Below, piece by piece: positions 6,647-14,758 of a DNA stretch of 39,239 nucleotides. The notes beneath the pieces are model-generated. The model saw only the letters and a list, made by a program, of their open reading frames with translations. It made no database searches and had not been told where the DNA came from. Origin of the DNA: Acidobacteriota bacterium (lineage in GTDB: Bacteria > Acidobacteriota > UBA6911); assembly GCA_012729555.1 (NCBI GenBank), contig JAAYCX010000042.1:1-39239 (forward strand), in the 5' to 3' direction. Every line of letters starts with the position of its first letter. The first letter of the stretch is position 1. Position numbers and translations under genes: made by a program.

Positions 6647-9600
6647 TTAGAAATTCGGACCGGTCCGTATGGGGAACGGCTGCGCGTTCGTCCAGGCGGA
6701 GGTACCGGTGGGCGTGATCGCCCGGATCCGGTAGTAGTAGACGGAGTTGCGATTCACGTTCTGGGTCAGCGGGCTGGCCGAATCGTTGAAGGTGGCCAGG
6801 TCCGAGGTGAAGGTGGAATTGGAGGCACGCTGGATCTCGAAACCGGTCGCGCTTCCCGCGTACTCCCAGCTCAGAGTCGCCCGGTAATGATTGCCCTGGG
6901 GCGCCACCGATACGGTTACGTTGGCCGGGGCCGCCAGGGCGGCCACCGTCACCGGCCAGTCGAGCGTGGCATAGGCCGAAGAGCCGGCCCCGTTGACCGC
7001 CTTCACGCGGTAGGAGTACCGCCTCCCACCCAGCACCGTGTTGTCGGAATAGGACGTCGTTCCCGCTCCCGCCAGGGCGATCTGGGCGTAGTCGCCGCAG
7101 GTGTTCGCCGGCGCCACGACCATGCAGCGCTCGATGACGAAACCCGTTTCGTTGTTGGAGTTGTCGGTCCAGGTCAGATCGACCTGGAGCCCCGACACCG
7201 ACGCGGAAAGGTTGCTCGGAGCCGCCGGCACCGAAGGCGCCGTCGGGGCGTTCCCCACCGGGACCATGATGGCGTCGGAGACCGAGTTGGCCGACATGGT
7301 CGGGAAGCCGATGGGGGAAGTGGGGTAGACCTGGGTGTCCCCGATCGTCTCGCCGATGGCGAATACCCGGTACCAGTACAGGGTGTTGTTCGGGGGCCTT
7401 CGATCCTGGAACGTCACGACGGACCCGATTTCGGGCGAGGGGTTGACGACGTCGAAGGTCGCCAGGCCCGTGCTGAAATCGGCGTTGGTCGCCCGCTGCA
7501 CCGTGAACCGGGCCTCCCGGGTGGAGTTGTCGGTCCACGAAAGGTTGACCCTCCGGTTGTTGCCGTTCCCGGTCACGTTGGCGGCGAGATCGGTGGGCGG
7601 CGACGGCGGGACCACGAACACCAGGGAGTGCATCATGTCCATCTCTTCGTGCGAGAGGATGTGGCAGTGCCACACGTACTCCCAGCCGAAGTTGACGTAA
7701 TGGTTGCGGATCTCCGGGATCGGGTTTCCGGCCGGGTCGAACCATCCCGCCGGCGGCGGCGGGATGAGGGTGGCCCCCTCCGGCATCGACGGGTCGATCA
7801 GCCGGATGCTGTCAGGCACCTCGAAGGGGAGCTGATCCTGCATCGGGATCGTCGGCCGCATCGCGATGTAGGTGACCTCGAGCGGATTGATCTTGAAGGT
7901 GTCCTTCCAGCCCAGTTCGGTCGGGTCGACCGGCTCCGTCCCCGCGGTCACCTGGCCGCTCTGGTCGACGCGGTTGATCAGCTGGGCGTGGAACAGGTGG
8001 GTGTGAACGGGGTGGGTGTCCACGCCGTTGTGGAAGATTCTCCAGATCTGGGTCCCGTCCGGCATGATGCCGATCGGCTTCGCCTCCATCGACCCCATCA
8101 CGATGTCGGTGGGGGGGGACGCCAGGCCATACGGAATCAGGACATGGATGGGGGAATTCAGGATACTGAGCCCCAGCATCCCGCTCATCCGGCCGAACAT
8201 GGTGTCGTACACGCCTCCCATTTCGTCGTGCATCGCCTTCATCTCGAGCGGCAGAGTGACGGGGGATTGAATCCCGCCCTGTTCGTCGATGGGATTGAAG
8301 GTCTTGGAGGTTTCGGCGATCTGGATGTACTGCTCGGCGGCCGAAGCCGGGAACGACTGGTTGTAGGCGCTGTTGTAGGCTTCCTGGGGGATGATGATCG
8401 GATCCTGGGAAACCTCGAACACCCCGCGCTTCGAATCGGTCTTCGCGAAGACCGCTTCCAGGTTTTCGAAGGTGACGTCGGGGGTGGGCACGGCCGCAGC
8501 CGCGGCCACCCGGATCTGCATGACGGTCCGGGTGTTGGGGCCGTAGCCGGGCAGGGTGTTGGGCGCCGCGCCGGAGTCCATCTGGTTGCCGTTCCCCGTG
8601 TAGTTGTCAAAAGGGGCGGCGCCCGCCGGGACCGGCGCCGGCGCGTCGTTATAGAGGATGAGGGTCTTGCCCGCGTAGGCGCTGAAATCGACCACCACGT
8701 CCGCCCGCTCGGCCGCGCCGATGTAGAGGGAGTGCTGGTTGACGATCCCGTAGCTGAAGTAGCCCTTGTCGAGGTTCCAGCCGACCGGCTGCTGCGGCAC
8801 CCGGACCGGCTTCGGCATGAAGCCCCCCTCGGTGCCGATCATCCACCATTCCGGTCCCGCCGTTTCGGGATCGGGCACCCCGCTCTCGAGCGCCCCGTCC
8901 TGGTTGTCCGGAAGCACGCTCACCGGCACCATTTTCACCTCGGTGCACAGGGAGGGGTCCGTGACCGCGCCGTCACACAGCACGGTTGCGCTGCCGCTCT
9001 CGTTGGCCGTGGTCGGGGTATTCTTGTCCGCCGCCACGTAGAGCTGCAGGTTGACGAAGCGGTCGTTGGACGCGTTCAGGACGCGGAACCGGTAAGCCTT
9101 GGGCTCCACCTCCAGGAAGGGATAGGGGGTTCCGTTGACCAGCATCGTGTCAAAGAAGCTCTCTCCCGGCATGGAAGGATTGGGCACGCCGGGCATCATC
9201 GGCGGTTCCCAGGGGGCCGTGCACTCGGCGTTGACCGCGTCCGGCAGGCCGTCGCAGATCGGCTGGTAGTAGGGGTTCGGAACCGGGCCGACCTCGATGC
9301 AGCCCACCGGCGACCCTTCGGTGCATTCCGGGGTCGGCGGGTTGAACCAGGGCCCGTAGTGCCACTTGCCGAAGGCGTTGGTGCCGGTGAGGTCCCACGG
9401 GTTCTGGACCGTCATGTAGACATGCGGGTACCAGAGGTCGCCGGTACGGGCGGCGCCGGGCGTCACGCCCCAGTTCCAGGTAGGGTCCTGGGCGTAGATC
9501 GTCTCGGCGTCGACGAAGGTCTTGTCCTGGATGACCAGCGGGATTCCAAGGCCCGGCAGGACCTCGAGGCCGTCCGGGTTGACGCCGGTCACGTTGGTGC

Positions 9601-11047
9601 CGTGGATCATGTCCTGCTCCACCGCATCGGTCAACAGGTACCCGGCCGCCTGGCCGGAGTAGACGTTGAGGCGGGTGATGCCGTGGGCATGGTCATGGTA
9701 GAACTGCAGCCGGGCGCTCTGGGCGTTGGTGTAATAGAGCGTCATGCACCCGCTGCCCCCCGGGAGAAGCGGCTCGTTCGGGTCGGAGGAGCAGCCGTCC
9801 ATGTCGGGGACGTTGCGCGCGCTGACGCCGGCGGGATACGGGGTGTTCTCCCCCGCCGGGGTGATCCACTGGTGGACGTTACCGTCGCTCAGCCAGATGG
9901 TGTTGTTGCCGTGCAGATGGACGGTGGCCCGGTTCTGCGTGTACATGTCGTACGCGCCTCCCGGTCCGGCCGGGCCGTACCCGGCGCCCATGACCGTCTC
10001 GTCCACCGGCAGGAAGAGGTCTCCCCCCTCACCGGTGGGGAGCAGGTTGTAGAACTTGATGCGCACCGGCACCGGGGTCCCCTGCTCGGCCACGGCCACA
10101 TCCGGATCCTTCTGGATTCCGTGCACCCGCCCCCGTGCGACGATGGTGGGCCCGAGATAGTGCGGTCGAGTGGCGCCGTAAGCCTGCGCCCCCCCGATCT
10201 GGATGTTTTCGGTCAGCCCGTTCTCGGTCGTCAGCGGCACGGCCGAATAGCTGTTTCCCAGGACGTCCGTGCCTGACCATCCCTGGGGAACGATCTGCAC
10301 GTAGCCCCGCAGCCTGGTCGGCGGCAGGTCGGAGTGCAGCTGTTCCTCGTACTCGACCAGGGCGATTTCGTAGTAGTCGGCCATCTGGCCGCTGAACCGG
10401 TCGGTGGTTTCCGGAACCCCGACGGGGATGAACTGCCCGAGGTCGTTGGCCGCGCCGGAGCCGAGCCCAGGCAGGCGGTTGACAAACTTGCGGATGCCGC
10501 CCGAAAGGTCGGCGAGGATGGGGGTCGCTTCCGCCCCCGTCCCGGTGGGGTCGGTGATCACAACCATCGGGGCGGTGTACCCGGTCCCCGCGGCGTCGAC
10601 GGTGATGCTTTCAATCACACCTCCATTCAATACGGCCGTCGCGCTGGCGCCGGTGCCGGTCTTGTATACATCGAGAATCTCCACGGTGGGGCCGGTGTAA
10701 CCGCTCCCGCCGTTGTCGACGGCGATCGAGCCGATCGAACCCTTGGGCAGCGGGCTGAAGGCCCAGTTGCCGTAGGGGCCGAAATAGTGGGGAACCCCGC
10801 CGGGGCCTTCGATTCCCTCGGGCGCCGCGGCGCTTTCCAGGGCGGCGGCGCCGGGGAGCAGGCCGATCTCGGCCGCACGCTCGGCGGCCGCCTTCTGCTC
10901 CTGGGTCGTCAGCTTCCCGCCCCTATAGGTGACTTTCTTTTCTTTTTTGGCCGTCGGCTGCGCCTGCACCTGGCTTGCACCCAGGGCGAGCGCCATCAGC
11001 GCCAAAAAGAGGAGACGCACAGATATCCAATCCTTGTGCCTCTTCAT
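6647..11047 (-). CDS. Giant multicopper oxidase with three C-terminal fibronectin-III domains
   Basis: A 1466-residue exported protein; residues 1-30 form a Sec signal peptide without a twin-arginine motif. Residues 103-184 hold two copies of a Gly-rich unit (GSGYTGP, GTGYTAP). The oxidase core spans about 220-1148 and keeps all four copper motifs: HLHG (H377, H379), HDHAHG (H451, H453), HPVHTH (H1012, H1015, H1017) and HCHILSHEEMDMM (H1127, C1128, H1129, H1133, axial M1138). It is of the CotA/bilirubin-oxidase kind. Three FnIII domains follow (about 1149-1262, 1272-1368, 1372-1462). A four-electron oxidase using O2 is expected; with cusBA, periplasmic Cu(I) oxidation is a reasonable role, though phenolic or Mn(II) substrates are possible. 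CotA- and CueO-type enzymes are about 500 residues. AAAGGAG supports the ATG at 11047. Confidence 0.92.
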   Translation of the reverse strand: MKRHKDWISVRLLFLALMALALGASQVQAQPTAKKEKKVTYRGGKLTTQEQKAAAERAAEIGLLPGAAALESAAAPEGIEGPGGVPHYFGPYGNWAFSPLPKGSIGSIAVDNGGSGYTGPTVEILDVYKTGTGASATAVLNGGVIESITVDAAGTGYTAPMVVITDPTGTGAEATPILADLSGGIRKFVNRLPGLGSGAANDLGQFIPVGVPETTDRFSGQMADYYEIALVEYEEQLHSDLPPTRLRGYVQIVPQGWSGTDVLGNSYSAVPLTTENGLTENIQIGGAQAYGATRPHYLGPTIVARGRVHGIQKDPDVAVAEQGTPVPVRIKFYNLLPTGEGGDLFLPVDETVMGAGYGPAGPGGAYDMYTQNRATVHLHGNNTIWLSDGNVHQWITPAGENTPYPAGVSARNVPDMDGCSSDPNEPLLPGGSGCMTLYYTNAQSARLQFYHDHAHGITRLNVYSGQAAGYLLTDAVEQDMIHGTNVTGVNPDGLEVLPGLGIPLVIQDKTFVDAETIYAQDPTWNWGVTPGAARTGDLWYPHVYMTVQNPWDLTGTNAFGKWHYGPWFNPPTPECTEGSPVGCIEVGPVPNPYYQPICDGLPDAVNAECTAPWEPPMMPGVPNPSMPGESFFDTMLVNGTPYPFLEVEPKAYRFRVLNASNDRFVNLQLYVAADKNTPTTANESGSATVLCDGAVTDPSLCTEVKMVPVSVLPDNQDGALESGVPDPETAGPEWWMIGTEGGFMPKPVRVPQQPVGWNLDKGYFSYGIVNQHSLYIGAAERADVVVDFSAYAGKTLILYNDAPAPVPAGAAPFDNYTGNGNQMDSGAAPNTLPGYGPNTRTVMQIRVAAAAAVPTPDVTFENLEAVFAKTDSKRGVFEVSQDPIIIPQEAYNSAYNQSFPASAAEQYIQIAETSKTFNPIDEQGGIQSPVTLPLEMKAMHDEMGGVYDTMFGRMSGMLGLSILNSPIHVLIPYGLASPPTDIVMGSMEAKPIGIMPDGTQIWRIFHNGVDTHPVHTHLFHAQLINRVDQSGQVTAGTEPVDPTELGWKDTFKINPLEVTYIAMRPTIPMQDQLPFEVPDSIRLIDPSMPEGATLIPPPPAGWFDPAGNPIPEIRNHYVNFGWEYVWHCHILSHEEMDMMHSLVFVVPPSPPTDLAANVTGNGNNRRVNLSWTDNSTREARFTVQRATNADFSTGLATFDVVNPSPEIGSVVTFQDRRPPNNTLYWYRVFAIGETIGDTQVYPTSPIGFPTMSANSVSDAIMVPVGNAPTAPSVPAAPSNLSASVSGLQVDLTWTDNSNNETGFVIERCMVVAPANTCGDYAQIALAGAGTTSYSDNTVLGGRRYSYRVKAVNGAGSSAYATLDWPVTVAALAAPANVTVSVAPQGNHYRATLSWEYAGSATGFEIQRASNSTFTSDLATFNDSASPLTQNVNRNSVYYYRIRAITPTGTSAWTNAQPFPIRTGPNF

Positions 11048-11061
11048 TCGGTTTCTCCTTT

Positions 11062-11089
11062 CATTCACACCCGTGAATGCCAAATTCAC
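11062..11089 (-). promoter_or_regulatory. Leader hairpin with alternative half-sites before the oxidase start
   Basis: CATTCAC-ACCC-GTGAATG (11062-11079) is a perfect seven-base-pair stem immediately upstream of the AAAGGAG site. A third half-site, ATTCAC (11084-11089), could pair with the same GTGAAT, so two mutually exclusive structures are possible in the mRNA leader. It could also be a DNA-level operator. Confidence 0.4.
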
Positions 11090-11215
11090 TCCGTGTTGCC
11101 CGGGCACGAAAGCCGCGGCAACCCCTGGCTTCATGTTTGAGGACCCTGTTCGCTGTTTCATTCAGGAACTCATTTCCCTGTACCACCGGCCGAATGCCGG
11201 TGTCGTCGTGAGCCC

Positions 11216-11245
11216 AATGTATGATTTGCGTGACCTCGGTCACAA
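11216..11245 (-). promoter_or_regulatory. Candidate promoter of the multicopper oxidase
   Basis: On the minus strand TTGTGA (11240-11245) and TACATT (11216-11221) are 18 bases apart, each matching four of six consensus bases. The shared element lies directly upstream of the -35, as at the other promoter carrying it. The leader would be about 160 bases long. Confidence 0.35.
11229..11244. promoter_or_regulatory. CRP/FNR-family-like palindrome
   Basis: CGTGACCTCGGTCACA matches TGTGA-N6-TCACA at nine of ten defined positions and has perfect GTGACC/GGTCAC arms. It overlaps the candidate -35 of the oxidase promoter. No CRP/FNR-family gene lies in the window, so the binding protein is unknown. Confidence 0.45.
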
Positions 11246-11286
11246 TCAGGGGGTCCCCTATTCGGGGCTTCCAAAATCCCTAACCC
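11243..11286. promoter_or_regulatory. Copy B of the shared 43-44 bp promoter element
   Basis: A near-copy of 740-782 in the same orientation relative to the downstream minus-strand gene. The minus-strand TAGGG-N4-CCCTG at its inner end resembles the TAGGG-N4-CCCTA pattern I recall for the NarL-family regulator NreC. The adjacent NarL-type regulator gene is therefore the first candidate to bind it. Confidence 0.65.
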
Positions 11287-11318
11287 GGGCGTGACCGGGT
11301 GCGGGGATGCTTGCGCCT

Positions 11319-11347
11319 TTGCGGGGGAATGCGGGAGGTATTATAAT
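11319..11347 (+). promoter_or_regulatory. Promoter of the NarL-type response regulator
   Basis: A perfect TATAAT (11342-11347) lies 17 bases after TTGCGG (11319-11324), a weak -35 matching only TTG. The start of transcription would be near 11354, giving a leader of roughly 40 bases to the ATG at 11393. Confidence 0.5.
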
Positions 11348-11392
11348 GGATCAGCTGTAAACGCCGTTCTGAACCAGGAAGACACAAGCCCT

Positions 11393-12088
11393 ATGACCGG
11401 CAGCATGCAATCGGACGAGCGGAAGGGGACCGGCCGCAAAACGGTAAGGGTCGTGCTCGCCGACGACCACAAGATCCTCCGCTCGGGGATGTGCGGCCTG
11501 CTGGAAAGCGAGCCCGGCATCGAGGTCGTGGCCCAGGCGGAGGACGGCCGGACGGCGGTCCGGCTCTGCCGCGAACACCGCCCCGACGTCGTCCTCATGG
11601 ACATCTCCATGCACGACATGAACGGCATCGAAGCCACCCGCCAGATCATCGGCCATTCCCCCGGGGCGAAGGTCATCATCCTCTCGATGTATTCGGGGCA
11701 GAAGTTCGTCGCGGACGTGTTCAAGGCGGGGGCTTCGGGGTACCTGCTGAAGGACTGCGACTTCGACGAAGTGCTCTCCGCCATCCGCGCGGTGCTCTCG
11801 GGCGAGACCTACCTCTGCCCCCAGGTCGCCACCGTCCTGCGCAACGATTACGTGCAGAAGATCCTCCAGACCGAAACCCCCGCCGCCCCCCTCTCCCCCC
11901 GGGAGCGCGAGGTGCTGCAGCTCCTGGCCGAGGGGAAGTCGACCAAGGAGATCGCCTGGTCCTTCAACCTGAGCGTGAAGACGATCGAGGTCCACCGCCA
12001 GAAGATCATGGAGAAGCTCGATATCCACAGCGTCGCCGAGCTGACCAAGTACGCGGTCCGAGAAGGCCTGACCCCCCTCGAACCCTGA
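11393..12088 (+). CDS. NarL/FixJ-family DNA-binding response regulator
   Basis: A 231-residue two-domain regulator. Residues 17-133 are a receiver domain with the acidic pair D24/D25, phospho-acceptor D70 (VVLMDISM), S98 and K120 (YLLKD). Residues 165-225 are a LuxR-type helix-turn-helix (SPREREVLQLLAEG, STKEIAWSFNLSVKTIEVHR). Phosphorylation by a HisKA_3 kinase should switch DNA binding on; two such kinases lie within 6 kb. I chose the ATG at 11393, which has AGGAAG about a dozen bases upstream, and not the upstream in-frame start, because the receiver begins only about 17 residues in. It is divergent from the multicopper oxidase, whose promoter carries the shared element, so control of the copper genes is likely but inferred. 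Confidence 0.9.
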   Translation: MTGSMQSDERKGTGRKTVRVVLADDHKILRSGMCGLLESEPGIEVVAQAEDGRTAVRLCREHRPDVVLMDISMHDMNGIEATRQIIGHSPGAKVIILSMYSGQKFVADVFKAGASGYLLKDCDFDEVLSAIRAVLSGETYLCPQVATVLRNDYVQKILQTETPAAPLSPREREVLQLLAEGKSTKEIAWSFNLSVKTIEVHRQKIMEKLDIHSVAELTKYAVREGLTPLEP

Positions 12089-12225
12089 CTCCCGGGCGCA
12101 TCCCGGACCCGCCCCTCAGGGTTTTATACCCCCTCCCATGGGGGAAACCCCGATACACCCCGGCACCCCCTGCGAAGATAATGACGCTGTCTCTCCCCTT
12201 TATGGTCCATTTCGGGGCTCGGAAC
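12089..12225. other. GC-rich gap with short inverted repeats
   Basis: A 137-base gap between the two regulators. It contains CCCCC-TCCCAT-GGGGG and nearby runs of C and G that could fold into a hairpin but lacks a T tract. It loosely recalls the shared promoter element but does not align well. In-frame ATGs at 12181 and 12202 could extend the next gene upstream. Confidence 0.3.
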
Positions 12226-12606
12226 ATGGGCAGACCCATCCGGATTCTATTGGCTGACGATCACCCGGCCCTGAGGAAGAGTCTTGCCCGCGTCCTGGAG
12301 CGGGAGGAGAGCCTGGAGGTGGTGGGGGAGGCGTCCGACGGGCGGATGGCCGTGGATCTTGCCCGCGAACTCCGCCCGGACGTGATCGTCATGGACGTGC
12401 AGATGCCGGGACTCGACGGCATCGAGGCGACCCGGCGGATCGCCCTGGCTCAACCCGGAACCCGGGTGATCGGCTATAGCCTCAACCCGTCCGGGAGCAT
12501 CGCCGAGGCCATGCGCCGGGCCGGCGCGGCCTCGTGCCTCGGCAAAAACGAGCCGGTCGCCGCCCTGATCCGCGTCATCCGTGCCTTCCGGCCTCGGGAG
12601 GTTTAG
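12226..12606 (+). CDS. Receiver-only response regulator
   Basis: A 126-residue single receiver domain with acidic pair D11/D12, phospho-acceptor D57 (VIVMDVQMPG) and K107 (CLGKNE); the usual beta-4 Thr/Ser position reads GYSLN. There is no output domain, so it should act by protein contact, as a phosphate sink, or as a relay partner. Its sequence is closest in style to the NarL-type receivers next to it, which fits loss of the helix-turn-helix after duplication. The ATG at 12226 has only a weak upstream GGGGCTCGGA; two earlier in-frame ATGs are possible. It converges with the sensor kinase, and the two genes share stop-codon bases (12603-12606). Confidence 0.83.
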   Translation: MGRPIRILLADDHPALRKSLARVLEREESLEVVGEASDGRMAVDLARELRPDVIVMDVQMPGLDGIEATRRIALAQPGTRVIGYSLNPSGSIAEAMRRAGAASCLGKNEPVAALIRVIRAFRPREV

Positions 12607-14582
12607 ACATCGGGAACGGGCCAGGAAGCCCTGACCTCGGTCCCCTCGCCGGGAGCGGACCTGAACTGGAGCGAACCGCCGCTCAGTTCGGCCCGTTCCC
12701 TCATGCTGAAAAGCCCCAGGTTCCTTCCCTGCCCGCCGGCGGAGGATGTTTCCCCCGGGTCGCACCCGGCCCCGTTATCCGAGATCCTCAGTTCGATCCG
12801 TTCCCCCTTGCCGATCCCGACGGCGATCCGGTCGGCATGACTGTGCTTGGCGGCGTTGTTCATCGCCTCCTGGAGAATGCGGAAGATCGGCACCTTCAGG
12901 GCGTCGGGGACCTCCGGCTCGGTGATGTCGATTTTCAGGGAGACATCCACCCCCTTGTAGGTCGCGCGGAAATTTTCGCAGAAATCGGCCATCGTTTCGA
13001 GCAGCCCCATCACGTCCAGGTACGCGGGGCGCAGGTCGTTCTGGATCCTGCGCACCTCGTCGATCGCCTCCCGGATCATCCCGACCAGGGCATTCAGCTC
13101 CCCTGAGATCGCGGGGAGGGCGCTCCCGGCCATCCGGACGCACCCCTCCGCGCGGTATTTCATGGCGGCCAGCGACTGGCCGATGCCGTCGTGAATCTCG
13201 TAAGCCAGCCACTTCCGCTCCTTCTCCTGCGAGTCGATGACCTGGCGCGACAGCAGCCGGCACGACCGCTCCGAGTCGCGCAGCGCGCTTTCCATCCTGC
13301 GCTGCTCGATGATGAGCTGCACGCCGGAGGCGAACGCCTCCAGCTGCCGGACATCCTCGTCGTCGTAACCGGTCTCCTTGTTCGCCGCCACGACGATGGC
13401 GACGATCCGGTTGTGGCCGAAGACGGGCACCATCAGGACCCGGGTGAGGGGGACGTGGCCCTCCGGCAGCCCCTTCTTCCCCGGGTGGTCCGCCGCGTAG
13501 TCGTTCACGATCACCACCCGCCGCTGCCGGACCGCCTCCGCCCAGATTCCGGCGCCGGCGATCTCGAATTCCTCCGGGCGCGGGGAGATCCCGCACTCGG
13601 AGAGCGCGTCCCGGGACCAGGAATACATCGTCATCCGGCTCTCCTCCTGGTTCACGAAACCGTAAAAGGCATAGCGGCTGCGCGTCATCCGGAGCGTGCC
13701 TTCAAGGATATGGTCGCAGAGGTCGCCCGCTTCCGCGTTCACCTTCTCGGCGATGCCCCAGAGGGCGCGCAGGCGCTCCTCGGCCCGGGCGCGCTCCAGC
13801 ACCTCGGCTTCCAGCCGGTCGTTGACCCCGGCCAGTTCGGCCGTCCGCTCCCTGACGCGGCCCTCCATTTCGTCGCGCGCCCGGCGCAGCTCCTCCTCGC
13901 TGCGCCGAAGAGATTCCACCATCCTCGCCAGGCGCCGGGCCTGGGCCTGGAGGCGGGCGATGATGGGATTGGTGACCCGGATGAAGGGCAGGGCCCCGGC
14001 CAGCACCACCACGCTGGCGATGATCATGGCGAGGAGCCCCGCCCGCGCGAAGGGGACCCTCAGCTCCGCGAGATCCACCTTGGCGACGATGCCCCAGCCC
14101 AGGGCGGGAACGGGTTCGTAGGCCGCGAGCACCTTCACCCCCCTGTAATCCAGCCCCACCATGCTGCCCGAACCGCCCAGCAGCGCCATCCTCATCGGCT
14201 CGGCCAGGCCCGAGTCGAGCGGGACCGGGACCTGTTTGTCCTCCCGGTAGCGATGGTCCAGGATGAAGACGATGTCGTCGCCCACCCGCTTGGCCAGCTT
14301 GAACTCCCCGGTATGGCCGATCCCCTCGAAATGCTTGTGCGCTTCGGCCACCTTCTGCAGCAGCTCGCCTTCCAGGTCGCCGGATGCGTCGGGCGCCCTC
14401 CCGCCGCCGGTGTCCGTCAGTTCCTCGATGAGGCGGGCGTGGTTCCGGGCGATGGAGACGAGGATATCGCGCTGCTCCTCGAACGCCACCCGATAGAGAA
14501 GGAGGACGGCGGTGGCCGTGGACGCCACGCAGGCGCCCGCCATGATCGCGATCAGCAGCAGGACTCGCTTTTTTCCGCTCAC
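12603..14582 (-). CDS. Membrane sensor histidine kinase with Cache-like and GAF domains
   Basis: A 659-residue NarX/DegS-type kinase. TM1 is at 7-30, followed by an extracytoplasmic Cache-like sensor (about 31-180, with LGWGIVAKVD near its end), TM2 at about 183-203, a coiled coil (210-270), a GAF domain (about 272-425), a HisKA_3 dimerisation/phospho-acceptor region with H464 (YEIHDGIGQSLAAMKYR), and HATPase_c (about 560-655; N box EAMNNAAKH, SDNGAG, a GLFSMRER G2 box). It should phosphorylate NarL-type regulators such as the one at 11393. A GTG start at 14582 is preceded by GGAG at good spacing. The ligand is not evident; metal sensing is only suggested by the neighbourhood. Confidence 0.92.
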   Translation of the reverse strand: MSGKKRVLLLIAIMAGACVASTATAVLLLYRVAFEEQRDILVSIARNHARLIEELTDTGGGRAPDASGDLEGELLQKVAEAHKHFEGIGHTGEFKLAKRVGDDIVFILDHRYREDKQVPVPLDSGLAEPMRMALLGGSGSMVGLDYRGVKVLAAYEPVPALGWGIVAKVDLAELRVPFARAGLLAMIIASVVVLAGALPFIRVTNPIIARLQAQARRLARMVESLRRSEEELRRARDEMEGRVRERTAELAGVNDRLEAEVLERARAEERLRALWGIAEKVNAEAGDLCDHILEGTLRMTRSRYAFYGFVNQEESRMTMYSWSRDALSECGISPRPEEFEIAGAGIWAEAVRQRRVVIVNDYAADHPGKKGLPEGHVPLTRVLMVPVFGHNRIVAIVVAANKETGYDDEDVRQLEAFASGVQLIIEQRRMESALRDSERSCRLLSRQVIDSQEKERKWLAYEIHDGIGQSLAAMKYRAEGCVRMAGSALPAISGELNALVGMIREAIDEVRRIQNDLRPAYLDVMGLLETMADFCENFRATYKGVDVSLKIDITEPEVPDALKVPIFRILQEAMNNAAKHSHADRIAVGIGKGERIELRISDNGAGCDPGETSSAGGQGRNLGLFSMRERAELSGGSLQFRSAPGEGTEVRASWPVPDV

Positions 14583-14605
14583 AGGGCAATCTCCAGGACC
14601 CGTTT

Positions 14606-14630
14606 CCGGCCGGATGCCGGCATCGGCCGG
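14606..14630. promoter_or_regulatory. Palindrome between the two divergent sensor kinases
   Basis: GATGCCGGCATC (14613-14624) is a perfect 12-base palindrome embedded in longer CCGGCC arms with one bulged base. It lies midway between the divergent starts at 14582 and 14759. It could be an operator or an mRNA hairpin. Confidence 0.35.
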
Positions 14631-14758
14631 CCGTTATCACACTATGGACCAGATCCGCCCGGAATGCAAAAACACCCTTTTCGGCACGAACCGCTCCCCC
14701 CGCCGCGCCGGATTTTGCTATGATACGTTCACCTCCGGCGAAAGGAACGACGAAGCCG

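Larger units (their letters stand above)
11048..11392. other. Divergent control region between the oxidase and the NarL-type regulator
   Basis: This 345-base gap holds no gene. From left to right it contains a leader hairpin near the oxidase ribosome-binding site, a candidate minus-strand promoter, a CRP/FNR-like palindrome overlapping that promoter, copy B of the shared 44-bp element, and a rightward promoter with a perfect -10 for the regulator gene. Each is listed separately. Confidence 0.7.

Noticed and set aside
6488-10276. 1262-codon plus-strand frame
   Set aside because: It is the antisense shadow of the multicopper oxidase; no recognisable motif or ribosome-binding site.
12107-12160. 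Possible third copy of the shared promoter element
   Set aside because: It has similar runs of C and G and a TCAGG start but does not align without several gaps, and no minus-strand gene start follows it.
14718-14723. ATG at 14720 as start of the hybrid kinase
   Set aside because: It sits within TGCTATGAT, which looks like an extended -10, lacks a ribosome-binding site, and adds only 13 residues without domain content.
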